A DNA stretch of 64,000 bases from Roseicyclus sp. (GCA_018401055.1 JAGYLB010000129.1:1-64000); one strand, 5' to 3'; numbered from the stretch's first letter, positions 52,166 through 62,570 are shown. A program made the numbers and translations. Notes: generated by a model from the sequence alone, not told the origin.

Positions 52166-52918
52166 TCATCTCCAGATCGGCAGGCCCACCAGCGCCGAGG
52201 CGGCGATGATCGCATAGGCCACGCGGCGATATAACCCTCGCGCCCCGGGTCGAACAGCGCCTGCCCTATGCGGTTGCCCAAAGCATAGGGCACGACCAGC
52301 ACAAGGCCCAGCCACAGCGCCTCCGGCCTGAGCAGGCCCTGCAGCCAGAGTTGCGGCAAAAGCAGTCCAGACGACAGCGTCAGGAACACCAGCGTGTTGG
52401 CGCGTGTCACCGCCGCCGGTGCGCCTGCGCCAAGGTTGAACAAGATCACCACCGGCCCGGTCAGGCCCGTGGCCCCGCCCACCACGCCGGTTGCCGCCCC
52501 ACGCCCAGACGCGCCCCGGTGCGGGGCGCCGTCTTCATGCGCCAGCCCGCCACCAAGGCCGCCAGCGTCAGCAACACGATGCAAGAGACCGCCCAGCGGA
52601 TCACCGTCTCGTCCGATGTCCTGAGCACCCAGATTCCCAGCGGAAAGCCTGCCATCGCCGCCACCAGCAATTGCGCGAGCGCCCGCTTGTCGGTCTGGGG
52701 ATAGGCGCGCGGCACGACCGTGACCAACGAGGACAGGGCCGTGATCGAGAACGCCGCGACCGCTGCAGTTCCGGCGCCACCTGCGCCACCGCCACCGGCA
52801 AGAAGATCAGCGCAGCGCCAAAGCCCACGAAGCCGTAGACCGTACCCGACAGCGTCACCGCCGCCAGCATCGCCCAAAGGCCCGGCAGCGCCAGCGCCGC
52901 CGAAAGCCCCTCAGGCAT
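52166..52918 (-). CDS. TauE/SafE-family (TSUP) transporter, frameshifted
   Basis: A membrane protein of the sulfite-exporter (TSUP) family. It starts MPEGLSAALALPGLWAMLAA with a first helix SGTVYGFVGFGAALIFLPVA; other blocks are LVTVVPRAYPQTDKRALAQL, GVVGGATGLTGPVVILFNLG and ALGNRIGQALFDPGREGYIA. Shifts near 52760, 52500 and 52225 are needed; corrected length about 251 residues. The start overlaps the secF end by 8 bases. Substrate (sulfite, sulfonate or other) unknown. Confidence 0.83.
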
Positions 52919-53880
52919 CTATGTTGGAAAACTGCGTGCCGGCCTTGCCATCGGGTTTGGACCAGTCGCGCTTGACCCCGATCATCAGCACCACGTTCTT
53001 GGCGACATAGATCGAGGAATAGGTGCCCACGATCACGCCCCAGAAGATGGCGAAGACAAAGCCGCGGATCACGTCGCCGCCGAGGATCAGCAGCGCGATC
53101 AGCGCCAGCAAGCGTCGTGCCGCTGGTCATCAGCGTGCGCGACAGCGTCTCGTTTACGGACAGGTTCATCACCTCTTGCAAGGGCCGCGTCTTGTACTTG
53201 ATCAGGTTCTCGCGCAGCCGGTCGAAGATCACGACCGTGTCGTTGATCGAATAGCCCACGATAGTCAGCAGCGCCGCGATCGTGGCCAGATCGAACCGGA
53301 TCTGCAGCAGCGAAAACACACCGATGGTCAAGATGATGTCATGGATCAGCGCCGCGACAGCGCCGATGGAGAACTGCCATTCGAAGCGCAGCCAGATATA
53401 GACCAAGATCGCGCCCAGCGAGGCGAGCACGGCGATGATGGCCGTGGTGATCAACTCGCCCGAGACCTTGGGGCCGACGGATTCGACGCTGGGAAAGCTC
53501 ATCGCCGGATAGACCGTGCGCAGCGCGTCCTGCACGGCGGTGATGGTTGCGGGGGTGACGCTTTCCTGCCCCTCCTGGGCCTGAATGCGGATCATGGCGA
53601 CGTTCTCGTCCGGGCCGAATGTTGGGTCGAACACCTCGGTGATCGAGACATCGCCGAGCGCCAGCGCATCAAGTGCTGCGCGGTAAGCGCCGACGTCGAC
53701 GGGTTCCGAGGACTCGGTCCGGATCGTCGTGCCGCCAAGGAAGTCGATGCCGAAATTCAGCCCCATGCTGAACCAGAGGCCCAGCGACAGGACCATTGCC
53801 ACCACCGACGCGCCAAAGGTCAGGCGCGCGTATTTGAAGAAGTCGATGTTGGTCTCTTGCGGGACAAGGCGCAGGCGCAT
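52911..53880 (-). CDS. secF: Protein translocase subunit SecF, frameshifted
   Basis: Works with SecD to use the proton gradient in late protein export. It starts MRLRLVPQETNIDFFKYARL and has LNFGIDFLGGTTIRTESSEP, WQFSIGAVAALIHDIILTIG, VGYSINDTVVIFDRLRENL and FVFAIFWGVIVGTYSSIYVA. One shift near 53115, just after SRTLMTSGTT, joins the last helices; about 323 residues. It lies 3 bases after secD. Confidence 0.95.
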
Positions 53881-53883
53881 GGA

Positions 53884-55552
53884 TCAGACCTCGAGTGTCT
53901 TGGGGCGACGCCGGTCGAACCAGGTCACGATGATCAGGCGGGTCACATAGATCGCGGTGAAGACCGAGGTGATGATCCCGATGCCCAGCGTGACCGAGAA
54001 GCCGCGCACCGGGCCCGAACCCAGCGTGAACAGGATCACGGCGATGATGAAGGTCGTGAGGTTGGCGTCGACGATCGCCGACAGGGCGCGCTCATAGCCC
54101 AGCTCGATGGCGCGCGCCGGCCCCTGGGCGGTCTTGAGTTCCTCGCGGATGCGCTCGAAGACCAGAACATTGGCATCGACCGCCATGCCGATGGTCAGCA
54201 CGATGCCCGCGATGCCGGGCAGGGTCAGCGTCGCCCCGATCAGAGACAGAACGCCGAAGATCAGCCCGACGTTCAGGATCAGCGCGATGGAGGCGAAAAC
54301 CCCAAACAGGCCGTAGCTGAGCACCATGAAGATCAGCACTGCGGCAAAGGCCACCAGCGCCGCCATCTCGCCAGCCGCGATGCTGTCGGCCCCCAGTTCC
54401 GGGCCGATGGTCCGCTCCTCGAGAAAGACCATTTCCGCGGGCAGCGCACCCGCGCGCAGCAAGACGGCCAGTTCGGTCGATTCCGCCACAGTGAAATTGC
54501 CGGTGATCTGCCCCGACCCGCCGGTGATGGCCGAGCGGATGACGGGGGCCGAGATCACCTCGTCATCCAGAACGATGGCAAAGGGCGCGCCCACGTTGGC
54601 GCGGTGTGAGCTGCCGAAATCCCGCGCGCCGCTGGGATTGAACCGGAAGGTCACCGCCGGTTGACCGCTTTGCTGGTCAAAGGCTGGCTGGCTGTCGACC
54701 AGATCGTCGCCGGTGACGACGGGGGTCTGTTCGAGGATATAGAAAGCGCCCGGCTCATCGAGTGAGGGCAGGAGGATCTGCCGCGCATCGACCCGCGCCT
54801 CGGGGTCGGTCGTGCGCCGCACCACGGGGTGAAAGGTCAGCCGCGCAGTGGTCCCGATCAGGTCCTTGAGTTCCTGCGCCGATCCGATGCCCGGCACCTG
54901 GATCAAGATCCGGTCCGTGCCCTGACGCTGAATGGTCGGTTCGCGAGTGCCCGCCTCGTCGACGCGGCGGCGCACGATCTCCACCGATTGCTGCATGGTC
55001 CGGTCATCGGTCGCCTGACGCTCGGCCTCGGACAGAGTCACGATCACCGTGTCGCCATCGCCCGTAACGTCGAGCGTAGGGGATCCGACACCGGTGATGC
55101 CGATCACGGGCGTCGCAAGCGTGCGCACGGCCGCGACGGCCGCCGCGATCGCCCTCGGGCTGGCTGATGCGGACGCGCAATTCGCCTGCCGGTGCATCCT
55201 CGCGGCGGATCGTGCCGACCTGATCGCGCGCGTCGCGCAGGACGTCGCGCACATCGGGCCAGAGGCTGTCGATCCGCGCCTCGTAGACATCGGCGACCTG
55301 CACTTCGGCGAGCAGATGCGCGCCGCCCCGCAGATCGAGGCCAAGATTGACCAGCGTGGACGGCAAGATATCGGGCCAAAGCGCGCGTTCGGCCGTAAGC
55401 GCATCGGTCGTGACGCCCGTATCCTCGATCACGGCCACGGCGTCATTGTGCCGCTCGACCCTGTCGTAAAACAGGTTGGGCATGGCAAAGGACAGCCCCG
55501 CCAGCACCACGAGCATGATCATCAGCCGGTTCCACAACGGGATCTGCAGCAT
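53884..55552 (-). CDS. secD: Protein translocase subunit SecD, frameshifted
   Basis: Membrane protein with a large periplasmic domain that pulls exported proteins across. It starts MLQIPLWNRLMIMLVVLAGL, has the SecD marker LVNLGLDLRGGAHLLAEVQV, GPELGADSIAAGEMAALVAF and GMAVDANVLVFERIREELK. One shift near 55155 lies just after RVRISQPEG; about 556 residues. Order yajC-secD-secF is standard. Confidence 0.96.
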
Positions 55553-55603
55553 TTGTCAGGGCCCTTTCGGAAGGTCCGGGTCCGGGGGCGAACCCCCGCG
55601 AAA

Positions 55604-55891
55604 TCAGTCGTTGGCGGCGGCCGGTTCCGTCTTGGAGCGGACCTGCGCGATGGTCGGGCGCAGCACGCGCACCTTCATGCCGGTAGCCAGTTCGACCTCG
55701 ACCTCGGCATCGTCCTTGACTTTGGTGATCTTGCCGATCAGCCCGCCTGCGGTGACGATCTCGTCGCCCCGACGCAGGGCTGCGATCATCGCCTGATGCT
55801 CCTTCACCTTTTTTTGCTGCGGACGGATCAGCAGGAAATACATGATCACGAAGATCAGGATCAGGGGAACGAACTGGGCGAAGGCTTCCAT
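55604..55891 (-). CDS. yajC: Preprotein translocase subunit YajC
   Basis: A 95-residue single-helix membrane protein that associates with SecDF. It starts MEAFAQFVPLILIFVIMYFL and has LIRPQQKKVKEHQAMIAAL, GDEIVTAGGLIGKITKVKDD and a basic/polar tail. Intact. It is 51 bases before secD in the same operon. Confidence 0.95.
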   Translation of the reverse strand: MEAFAQFVPLILIFVIMYFLLIRPQQKKVKEHQAMIAALRRGDEIVTAGGLIGKITKVKDDAEVEVELATGMKVRVLRPTIAQVRSKTEPAAAND

Positions 55892-56081
55892 GTCTTGGTC
55901 GGTCCTTTGTGGCATGTCGGGCGCGCTAGCGCGGCCCCTGTCGAAATTCGGCGCACCCTACTTTCGGGGTCATGGGAAGGCAAGGCGCGCACCGCGGCAC
56001 ATGGGGGCTGCGGCGCGGGCAGGCAAGGGATTTCCGCTCGACCGCCCTCCGATGGCGCGGGCATGCTCCGCGTCAGCGCCG

Positions 56082-56862
56082 ATGCGCCTCCTCATCGCTT
56101 GTCTCATCGCGGCCTGCGCGCCGGGCTGCGGGCGATGGCGAAGCGCCGACCCCGCGAGACCCGCCGCAGCTGGCCCCCTCGCGCATCGCCGCGGGTCTCG
56201 ATGCGGTGGCTCGCCTCAGAGGGGCAGGGGCGACTGGGGGCGGCTGCTCAGCGGTCCTGATCGCGCCCGACCGTGCGCTGACCGCGGCCCATTGTGCCCG
56301 CGGCCCCGTCAGCGGACCCACGCGCCTGACCCTCACCTTCCGCCCCGGTGCGGCCGAGCCGCTGCTGCGCATCCCCGTGCGCGCGGTCCGTCTGCATGCC
56401 GAGGCGGACGGCCCGACTGCGCAGGCCACCCATGCCGATCTTGCGCTGCTGCTGCTCGACGGCACCGTGCCGCCCGACCTGATCGCACCGATCCCGCTGG
56501 CCGATCCCGGGGCAGAGGCCGCGGAGGTGGCGATCTTCGGCTATCTCAACCCCGACCGCGACCTGCTTCACGGGCACGAGACCTGCGCCCTCAGGCCGCT
56601 CGGCGATGGCCTTCTGGGCAGTGACTGCCGTGTCGTCTCGGGCCTGTCGGGCGCCCCCGCGCTCTCCGGCGGGCCGGGCGACTGGCGGGTCGAGGGCATC
56701 GCGGTGGCGACCGTCAACGCCCCACCGCTGCGCGCGCTCATCGCCGATGTGGTGCCCTGGCCGGCGTTTGCGGGGAGTGAGGGGGGCGCTGGCCCCTTTG
56801 TCGGGCGGCGCAAACCTGCTTTGATCCTTTGGGAAACGTCGAAGGACCAGGGCGACACATGA
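56082..56862 (+). CDS. Trypsin-like serine protease, probable lipoprotein, frameshifted
   Basis: An S1-type protease of about 260 residues. The catalytic His is in RALTAAHCARG, the Asp probably in THADLALLLLD and the Ser in VVSGLSGAPALSG, so the triad is complete although the Ser motif is GLSGAP, not GDSGGP. The N-terminus MRLLIACLIAACAPGC could be a lipoprotein signal, placing the enzyme outside the cytoplasm. One shift near 56150 separates this start from the protease domain. Its stop overlaps the pentapeptide-repeat ATG (ATGA), so both are made together. Confidence 0.8.
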
Positions 56863-58886
56863 TCCAAATCATCCGCGACTGGCTGGACCAGCAGATCGTC
56901 CTGTCCGAGGTCCTGACCTTCGCGGTCATGGGCGGTCTGCTTTTGCTTGCCCTCGCGGGCCTCGCCGGGTCCTTTCGCCGCGCCCGCAAGAGCGTGAAGC
57001 CCGCGGACCTCGACCGCCCTGAGGGCTTCCTCGCCCGCTGGTTCCGCACCATGCGCCTCGCCCCGGGCGAAAACCTTCTCCTGCGCGCGATCTTTGCCGC
57101 CGTCGCCGTCCTCTTCGCCATGGCCCTCGTCACGGCCTTCGTACTGGTGGGCGGCGTGCTTTGGCAGGCGATCACGGCGCCCGGCGACACGACGCCCTCC
57201 GCCTCCCTCGGCCTCGGCGCGCTATTGGTGGCGCTTCTGGGCGCGCTGTTCCTGATCTGGCGCTCGTTGGTGGCGCAGCGGACGTTGGACACCACGCGCG
57301 ACGGCCTTGTGACCGACCGGATCAACGCGGCGGTTGCCAGTCTGGGCGCTGAAAAGGAGATCAAGCGCCAGCTCAAGGCTGCAGACGGCACACCGCTCTA
57401 CGAGGACGATCAAAGCGGCCAGCCCGATCCGAAGAAACCCCTTTTCGAGACTGTCACCCTCCCCAACATGGAGGTCCGCATCGGCGCCATCCACGCGCTT
57501 GGCCGGATCGCGCGCGAGAACCTGAATTTCCATGTCCAGATCATGGAAATCCTCTGCGCCTATGTGCGGGAAAACGCTGCGGCAGGCGGCGCGATGCCCT
57601 ATAAGCCGCTGAAATTACTCGTGAATTACATCGAAGAAGGACTTTCGGCCGAGGCGATCCAGACCTATCTTGCAGAGCTCCATTCCGGTCTGGACACTCT
57701 CCGAAAAACCTTGCCCAAACCCCGCACGGACATCCAGACCGCGCTGGAGGTCCTTGGCCGACGCACCCCCGCGCAAAAGCGCCGCGAAGGCGGCTGGCCC
57801 GACCCGGACCGCGATGCACCTTGCAACTTCGACCAACCTTTCCCGACACCTCCGCCCTACCCGGACGGCGGCTCGGTCGAGGATCGGAAAGGCTGGTCCA
57901 AGAAATTCGCGGACTTCCGAATGGCGGCCGACGAACTCATTGCGCAATTTCGAACCGCACGGACGTATCGGCACGACCTTCGGAACACTAACCTGCAGGA
58001 CTGTGACCTTTCCCACCTCGACCTGCGGGGCGCTGACTTGAACGGCGCACAGATGCAGGGGGCGGACCTCAGCGAGGCGCAGATGCAGGGCGCGGACCTC
58101 GGCTGGGCGCAGATGCAGTGGGCGAACCTCAGCGGGGCGCAGATGCAGGGGGCGGACCTCCGCGGGGCGCAGATGCAGGGCGCGGACCTCGGCTGGGCGC
58201 AGATGCAGGGGGCGAACCTCTGGAAGGCGCAGATGCAGGGGGCGAACCTCAGAGGGGCGCAGATGCAGGGGGCGCACCTCTGGGAGACGCAGATGCAGGG
58301 GGCGAACCTCCGCGAGGCGCAGATGCAGGGGGCGAACCTCAACGGAGCGCAGATGCAGGGGGCGAACCTCAGCGAGGCGCAGATGCAGGGCGCAGACCTG
58401 TCCAGCGCGCAATTGCAGCGGGCGGAGCTGTGGGAGGCGCAACTGCAGGAGGCGGACCTCCGCAGGGCACAGATGCAGGGCGCAGATCTGCGCGGCGCGT
58501 GGATGGAGGGGGCGAGCCTTTTCGAGGCGGACCTGCAGTGCGTGTACCTGTCCAACGCTCAGATGCAGGAGGCAGACCTCCGCGGGGCAAGGATGGAGGG
58601 GGCGAACCTCTTCGAGATCGAGATGTCGGAAGACACGAGAACGACCGGCGCGACCCTGCGCGGCGCGACCCTCGTGTTCACGGATGATGTGACCACGGGC
58701 CAGCTACGGCCGCATTGGGACGACTTCATCGCCTTTCTCGAAACCCTGCCCGAGGGCGCCCCGGACCATTGGGTTCAGGTCGCGCCCGGCGATCTCGATT
58801 TCCGCACCTTCATCGCCCAATGGCGCGCTTGGGCCGCCACCCTCGACCCGCCCGTCACCATCGCCCCCGACTACCGCCGCGACTGA
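56859..58886 (+). CDS. Membrane-anchored pentapeptide-repeat protein
   Basis: An intact 675-residue protein. Three likely transmembrane helices lie around residues 18-37, 73-102 and 113-135 (for example FAVMGGLLLLALAGLAG and AIFAAVAVLFAMALVTAF). A cytosolic part follows with VRIGAIHALGRIARENL, common in this protein group. Residues 397-586 form 38 pentapeptide repeats, alternating AQMQG and A(D/N)LXX, which predicts a right-handed beta-helix. The C-terminal 90 residues are not repetitive. Coupled to the protease gene upstream. Function unknown; the repeat may bind a partner protein or mimic nucleic acid. Confidence 0.85.
   Translation: MIQIIRDWLDQQIVLSEVLTFAVMGGLLLLALAGLAGSFRRARKSVKPADLDRPEGFLARWFRTMRLAPGENLLLRAIFAAVAVLFAMALVTAFVLVGGVLWQAITAPGDTTPSASLGLGALLVALLGALFLIWRSLVAQRTLDTTRDGLVTDRINAAVASLGAEKEIKRQLKAADGTPLYEDDQSGQPDPKKPLFETVTLPNMEVRIGAIHALGRIARENLNFHVQIMEILCAYVRENAAAGGAMPYKPLKLLVNYIEEGLSAEAIQTYLAELHSGLDTLRKTLPKPRTDIQTALEVLGRRTPAQKRREGGWPDPDRDAPCNFDQPFPTPPPYPDGGSVEDRKGWSKKFADFRMAADELIAQFRTARTYRHDLRNTNLQDCDLSHLDLRGADLNGAQMQGADLSEAQMQGADLGWAQMQWANLSGAQMQGADLRGAQMQGADLGWAQMQGANLWKAQMQGANLRGAQMQGAHLWETQMQGANLREAQMQGANLNGAQMQGANLSEAQMQGADLSSAQLQRAELWEAQLQEADLRRAQMQGADLRGAWMEGASLFEADLQCVYLSNAQMQEADLRGARMEGANLFEIEMSEDTRTTGATLRGATLVFTDDVTTGQLRPHWDDFIAFLETLPEGAPDHWVQVAPGDLDFRTFIAQWRAWAATLDPPVTIAPDYRRD
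58047..58616 (+). repeat. 30-bp tandem repeat, 19 units, within the pentapeptide gene
   Basis: Nineteen tandem 30-base units, each encoding two pentapeptides (pattern AQMQG-ADLxx). The first half of each unit (GCGCAGATGCAGGGGGCG-like) is nearly identical at DNA level in most copies, while the codons for the last two residues vary. The last five or six units are more diverged. Copy-number change by slippage or recombination is likely. Confidence 0.9.
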
Positions 58887-59201
58887 CCCCACCCCGCAGA
58901 ACCCCGCGATCACCCCCCAGGTTCGTGCGCCCATCGCGTATGCACGGCCTGTGTACGCCCTGTGCACCGGCTGTGACACACCGCAACCGGGGCCTTTTTG
59001 CTGCCCGGGACCGCCAGACGCGCGGCCGCCCTATGCATGCCATCCGCAGCGATCCCGCCGCACCGGCCCCCTTTCGCCTCGTCCAAAGCGCCCCGCTTTC
59101 CCCGCTCATTGGACCGGAAGGGAGGCAACCAGACCACGCGCTCTCGACAGCAGGGGCACTCTGCCCTACCTCACCCCCAAAGCATTGGTGCCGGAGCGCA
59201 G
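58887..59201. other. Intergenic region without recognised features
   Basis: A 315-base GC-rich gap between the pentapeptide-repeat gene and the DUF2177 gene. It holds short C-rich runs but no gene, hairpin with T run or promoter I can name with confidence. Confidence 0.5.
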
Positions 59202-59603
59202 ATGTCCCTTGTTGTCCTCTTCCTCGTCACCAGTGCCATTTTCCTTGTGGCGGACGCGATCATGCTGCGCTCGGTGATCCAGCCGGTGTTCGCGCGTCAC
59301 CTTGGGGCCGGACTTTACGACGGATTTCGGCTGCTGCCGGCCATCATGTTCTATTTCACCTACATGTTCGGGGTGATCTATTTCGCCTCATGGCCCGCGC
59401 TGCGCGACGGGGTGCCGGTGCAGGCGCTGGTCAATGGCGCGATCTTGGGCTTTTTCGCCTACGGCACCTATGAATTCACCTCATGGGCCGTGATGCGCGA
59501 CTGGCATCCGCAGATGGTGGCGATCGATCTGGCATGGGGCACGGCAGTGACGGCCGTTGCCGCCTGGGGCGGTGTCGTGGCCGCCCGCACGCTGGTAGGC
59601 TGA
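59202..59603 (+). CDS. DUF2177-family membrane protein
   Basis: A 133-residue four-helix membrane protein. It starts MSLVVLFLVTSAIFLVADAI and has ALVNGAILGFFAYGTYEFTS and MVAIDLAWGTAVTAVAAWG, matching DUF2177. The ATG at 59202 precedes the first helix directly, so longer upstream starts are rejected. Function unknown. It is tail to tail with cspA, with 78 bases between. Confidence 0.87.
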   Translation: MSLVVLFLVTSAIFLVADAIMLRSVIQPVFARHLGAGLYDGFRLLPAIMFYFTYMFGVIYFASWPALRDGVPVQALVNGAILGFFAYGTYEFTSWAVMRDWHPQMVAIDLAWGTAVTAVAAWGGVVAARTLVG

Positions 59604-59681
59604 CGCCGCAAAGACCGGTTGCATTGTCCGCGCCTGTGCCAGTTTGGCAATGGACGGCAACAAACGACCGGCCGATCCGCC

Positions 59682-59891
59682 TCAGCCGATCTTGCGCAAT
59701 TCCACCGCCGATTCGCGGCCGTCGCGACCGGCACGCAATTCGTAGCTGAGCTTGGTGTTGTCGGGCAGATCGGTCATTCCGGCCCGCTCCACGGCGGAGA
59801 TGTGCACGAAGACATCCTTGCCGCCGTCATCGGGCGCAATGAACCCGAACCCTTTTGTGGTGTTGAACCATTTCACGGTGCCTGTGGGCAT
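59682..59891 (-). CDS. cspA: Cold-shock protein (CspA family)
   Basis: A 69-residue single cold-shock domain that binds single-stranded nucleic acid. RNP1 reads KGFGFIAP and RNP2 VFVHISAVE; the start is MPTGTVKWFNTTKGFG. A TTGACA at 59934-59939 on the minus strand could be the -35 of a promoter close to the gene, but no clear -10 is seen. Intact. Confidence 0.95.
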   Translation of the reverse strand: MPTGTVKWFNTTKGFGFIAPDDGGKDVFVHISAVERAGMTDLPDNTKLSYELRAGRDGRESAVELRKIG

Positions 59892-60074
59892 CGGTCTGTC
59901 TTTCCCTCTGTCGTCCATTGTGGGGCCGGGGCTTGTCAACATCGGCCGCTGCGCGAAAGGATGGCGCGAGGCGCCAAAAAGGCAAGATGATGCATCTTGC
60001 TGCCAGCGCCCGCCGGGCGGGTTTTCGCGCGCGGGATGCAGCACAGAGCGCGAGCTGCTGAAAAAGAGGGCAAG

Positions 60075-60395
60075 ATGAAGGTTTATGGACTGAAGACCTG
60101 CGACACCTGCCGTGCTGCGGTCAAGGCGCTGGCGGGGCAGGGCGCGGTGCTGGTCGACATCCGCGACACGCCGCTGGAGAATGCTGAGCGGGCGCGGTTT
60201 CTGGCGGAGTTCGGCGATGCGTTGGTCAATCGCCGGTCGACCACATGGAAGGGCTTGACCGAGGCCGAGCGTGCTTTCGCGCCAGAGACCCTTCTGGCCG
60301 CCCATCCCGCACTGATGAAGCGGCCCGTGATCGAGGCAGGTGGCGCGCTTTACCTAGGCTGGGATGCGGGCGTGAGAGCCGCGCTGGGGGTCTGA
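60075..60395 (+). CDS. ArsC/Spx-family (YffB-like) protein
   Basis: A 106-residue thioredoxin-fold protein. It starts MKVYGLKTCDTCRAAVKALA with a CxxC pair at the active site, has VNRRSTTWKGLTEAERAF and ends with PALMKRPVIEAGGALYLGWD. This matches the ArsC/Spx/YffB group of reductase-like proteins; arsenate reduction is not implied. The end overlaps that of bufD by 46 bases, tail to tail. Confidence 0.87.
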   Translation: MKVYGLKTCDTCRAAVKALAGQGAVLVDIRDTPLENAERARFLAEFGDALVNRRSTTWKGLTEAERAFAPETLLAAHPALMKRPVIEAGGALYLGWDAGVRAALGV

Positions 60396-60925
60396 CGCCG
60401 GGTCAGAAGCGCGTCGACCGACAAGGGGCCTGCGCCCTTGAGCACCAGCAAGATCAGGGGGAACAGCCACAACAGGCGGGTGTCGATCAGGCCGTTGGCG
60501 TGGCGGTCGAACAAGCTGCCAAGGGCAGCGCCATGGCCCATCACGTCAACCCATGTCTGCACCACCACGAAGCCCACCATGCCAAGGGCCGCCAGACGGG
60601 TGAACAGCCCGATCAGCAACAAGATCGGCAGCAGGAATTCCGTCCATGTGCCAAAGAGCACGATCAACCGCGGGAACAGGCCCAAGGCCGAGGGGTCGTA
60701 GCCAACCGCGTCAAACACCCGAGGCAGGATCTGGACATAGGCCCCGGTCGAAAGACTGAACAGGCCAGACACACCGTCGCCCAGCTTGGTGAGGCCGGAG
60801 TTCCAGTAATAGAGAAACAAGACCGCCACGAAGAGAAACCGCGCCAGCGTCGGCAGCAGGGCAGGTGCGATATGGGTCTCAAGCGCACCGAAAATGCGGG
60901 CGTGAAGCGCGATGAGGGGCTGCAT
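60350..60925 (-). CDS. bufD: DoxX-family membrane protein of the bufferin operon
   Basis: A 191-residue DoxX-type protein with four helices. Blocks are ARFLFVAVLFLYYWNSGLTK, LIVLFGTWTEFLLPILLLIG, FTRLAALGMVGFVVVQTWVD and LLWLFPLILLVLKGAGPLSV. The ATG before QPLIALHARIFGALE lies 11 bases after the corrected bufC stop. In bufferin operons a DoxX protein (BufD) is the usual fourth gene; a redox or membrane role is suggested there but not shown in this sequence. Confidence 0.88.
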   Translation of the reverse strand: MQPLIALHARIFGALETHIAPALLPTLARFLFVAVLFLYYWNSGLTKLGDGVSGLFSLSTGAYVQILPRVFDAVGYDPSALGLFPRLIVLFGTWTEFLLPILLLIGLFTRLAALGMVGFVVVQTWVDVMGHGAALGSLFDRHANGLIDTRLLWLFPLILLVLKGAGPLSVDALLTRRQTPSAALTPASQPR

Positions 60926-60936
60926 GGGGGGTCCTT

Positions 60937-61684
60937 TCAGGAGTGGCGGTCGGGCTCGCCCGTCAGGGCGCCGGAGGTGAAGAAAAGGGTGACAAGGGCC
61001 GCGATATCGGCAGTGGGGTGATCGGCCAGCGTACGCATCATCGCCCTCGGACAGCGTCAGGCGGCCCTTGAGGGCGCGGGCCAGCGTCAGGCCGCCCGGC
61101 GGCAGAAGATGGGGCAGGGGGTCGAACCCTTTGCGCGCGATCAGCACATCTTGCGGGCCCGGCGCGGGTTTGGGCGCATCTTCGGTGGTGTTGAAGCGCC
61201 AGATGTCGAGGACGGGGTAGCGCGAGGACAGGACTAGCGTGGCGGGTTGCCAGCCGCGGTCGCAGCGCCATCACGGCGGCGGGATCGATCCCGGTGGTGT
61301 CGAAAGCTTTGGCATCTGCAGCATGGTAGGATTGCCGCAACCCCAGTTCAAGGCGCGCGACATCAGGCAGGTAGCGCAGATGGGCGACCGGGGCAAAGCG
61401 CGCCAGAAAGCCGGGAAAGGTGGTGCCGTAAAGCGCCAGCCGGGGATCGGCGGGCGGGTTGGCGCGCAGGTAGACCCCGCCATCGCCTTGAAAAAAATCA
61501 TCCCCACCAGCTTGGCGATCGTGGGAAAGCCGGTTTCCAGCGCCTCGGTGAGCGAGACGGCGACGTTGTTGCGGTAGACGTCGAACCGCTTGGCCGCAGG
61601 CCCGCCGAAAGGGTTTTGAAGCCCCTCTGGCGTAGGCTGCGCAGGGTCGAGCAGGGCCGTGGCGAACTCTGTCTGACCGGTCAT
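60937..61684 (-). CDS. bufC: BufC, DUF2063-family bufferin maturation partner, frameshifted
   Basis: Partner of the DUF692 enzyme, thought to present the precursor peptide. The N-terminal DUF2063 signature reads [20 protein letters not shown] then FPTIAKLVG. The rest is in several frames: [20 protein letters not shown], then [36 protein letters not shown] and a tail [20 protein letters not shown]. Shifts lie near 61480, 61255 and 61040. About 249 residues after correction. The ATG overlaps the bufB stop (ATGA). Confidence 0.85.
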
Positions 61685-62541
61685 CGCGTCACCATTTCGG
61701 CCTGCAAGATGGCACTCGCGCGCGCGGCCTCATCCAGTAACTCGGGCAGGGGCGGCACGTCTGTGTCCCATTCGATCAGCGTGGGCTGCCGCCCGCCGCG
61801 GGCGATGGTATAGGCGTAAAGCGTCCAGACCGGGTCAACGACCGGGTGGCCATGGCTGTCGATCAGCAGCGGGCGGCCCTGGTCGTCGGCATCCTCGTCA
61901 TGGCCGCCAAGATGGATCTCGCCCACGGCATCGAGCGGGAAGGCGTCGATATAGGCGCGCGCATCCCAGCCCTGATTGGTGGCGGAGACAAAGACATTGT
62001 TCACATCGAGCAACAGCCCGCAGCCGGTGCGCCGCGCCAATTCGGCCAGAAACTCGACCTCCGCCATCTCGCTGTCGGCAAAGGCAAGGTAGCTGGAGGG
62101 GTTTTCTAGCAGCATGCGTCGCCCCAGCGTGGTCTGCACCGCGTCGATATGCGCGGCGACGCGGGTAAGGGCCGCCTCCGTGTAGGGCAGGGGCAGAAGA
62201 TCGTTCAGGAACCCGGTGTCATGGGTCGACCATGCCAGATGTTCCGAAAAGCTGGCCGGGTTCAGCCAGTCGCATAGGTGCCGCAAGCGCGCGAGGTGGT
62301 CGCGGTCAAGCGGACGCTCGCCACCGATCGAAAGGCCGACGCCATGGACCGAGATCGGAAAACGTTCGGCGAGCGCGCGCAGTTGCGCCAGGGGGCGGCC
62401 GCCATCGCCCATGTAATTCTCGGCATGAACCTCCAGCCATGCCACCGGGCCGGGGGCCTCCATCAGACCGGCGAAATGCCGCGATTTGAAGCCGATGCCG
62501 GCAGCAAGCGGAAGGGCGCGGGGGGCTGTGGTGTCAAGCAT
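61681..62541 (-). CDS. bufB: BufB, DUF692-family multinuclear iron oxidase
   Basis: A 286-residue TIM-barrel enzyme of the MbnB/BufB family, which uses iron and oxygen to modify peptide Cys residues. Likely iron ligands are spread through the chain: H66 in [12 protein letters not shown]100-H101 in FSEHLAWS, E146 in LLENPSSY, D179 and N181 in [13 protein letters not shown]210 and H214 in [10 protein letters not shown]228 and H230 in IDSHGHPV and E257 in LIEWDTDVP. All expected motifs are present and the gene is intact. bufA lies 77 bases upstream and bufC is coupled downstream. Confidence 0.93.
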   Translation of the reverse strand: MLDTTAPRALPLAAGIGFKSRHFAGLMEAPGPVAWLEVHAENYMGDGGRPLAQLRALAERFPISVHGVGLSIGGERPLDRDHLARLRHLCDWLNPASFSEHLAWSTHDTGFLNDLLPLPYTEAALTRVAAHIDAVQTTLGRRMLLENPSSYLAFADSEMAEVEFLAELARRTGCGLLLDVNNVFVSATNQGWDARAYIDAFPLDAVGEIHLGGHDEDADDQGRPLLIDSHGHPVVDPVWTLYAYTIARGGRQPTLIEWDTDVPPLPELLDEAARASAILQAEMVTR

Positions 62542-62570
62542 GGTGGGGGTCCGGCGTGTCAGGCGGGGGT

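Noticed and set aside
58047..58616. Possible CRISPR array, because of regular 30-base repeats
   Set aside because: Units are directly adjacent without spacers and encode a continuous pentapeptide-repeat protein in frame.
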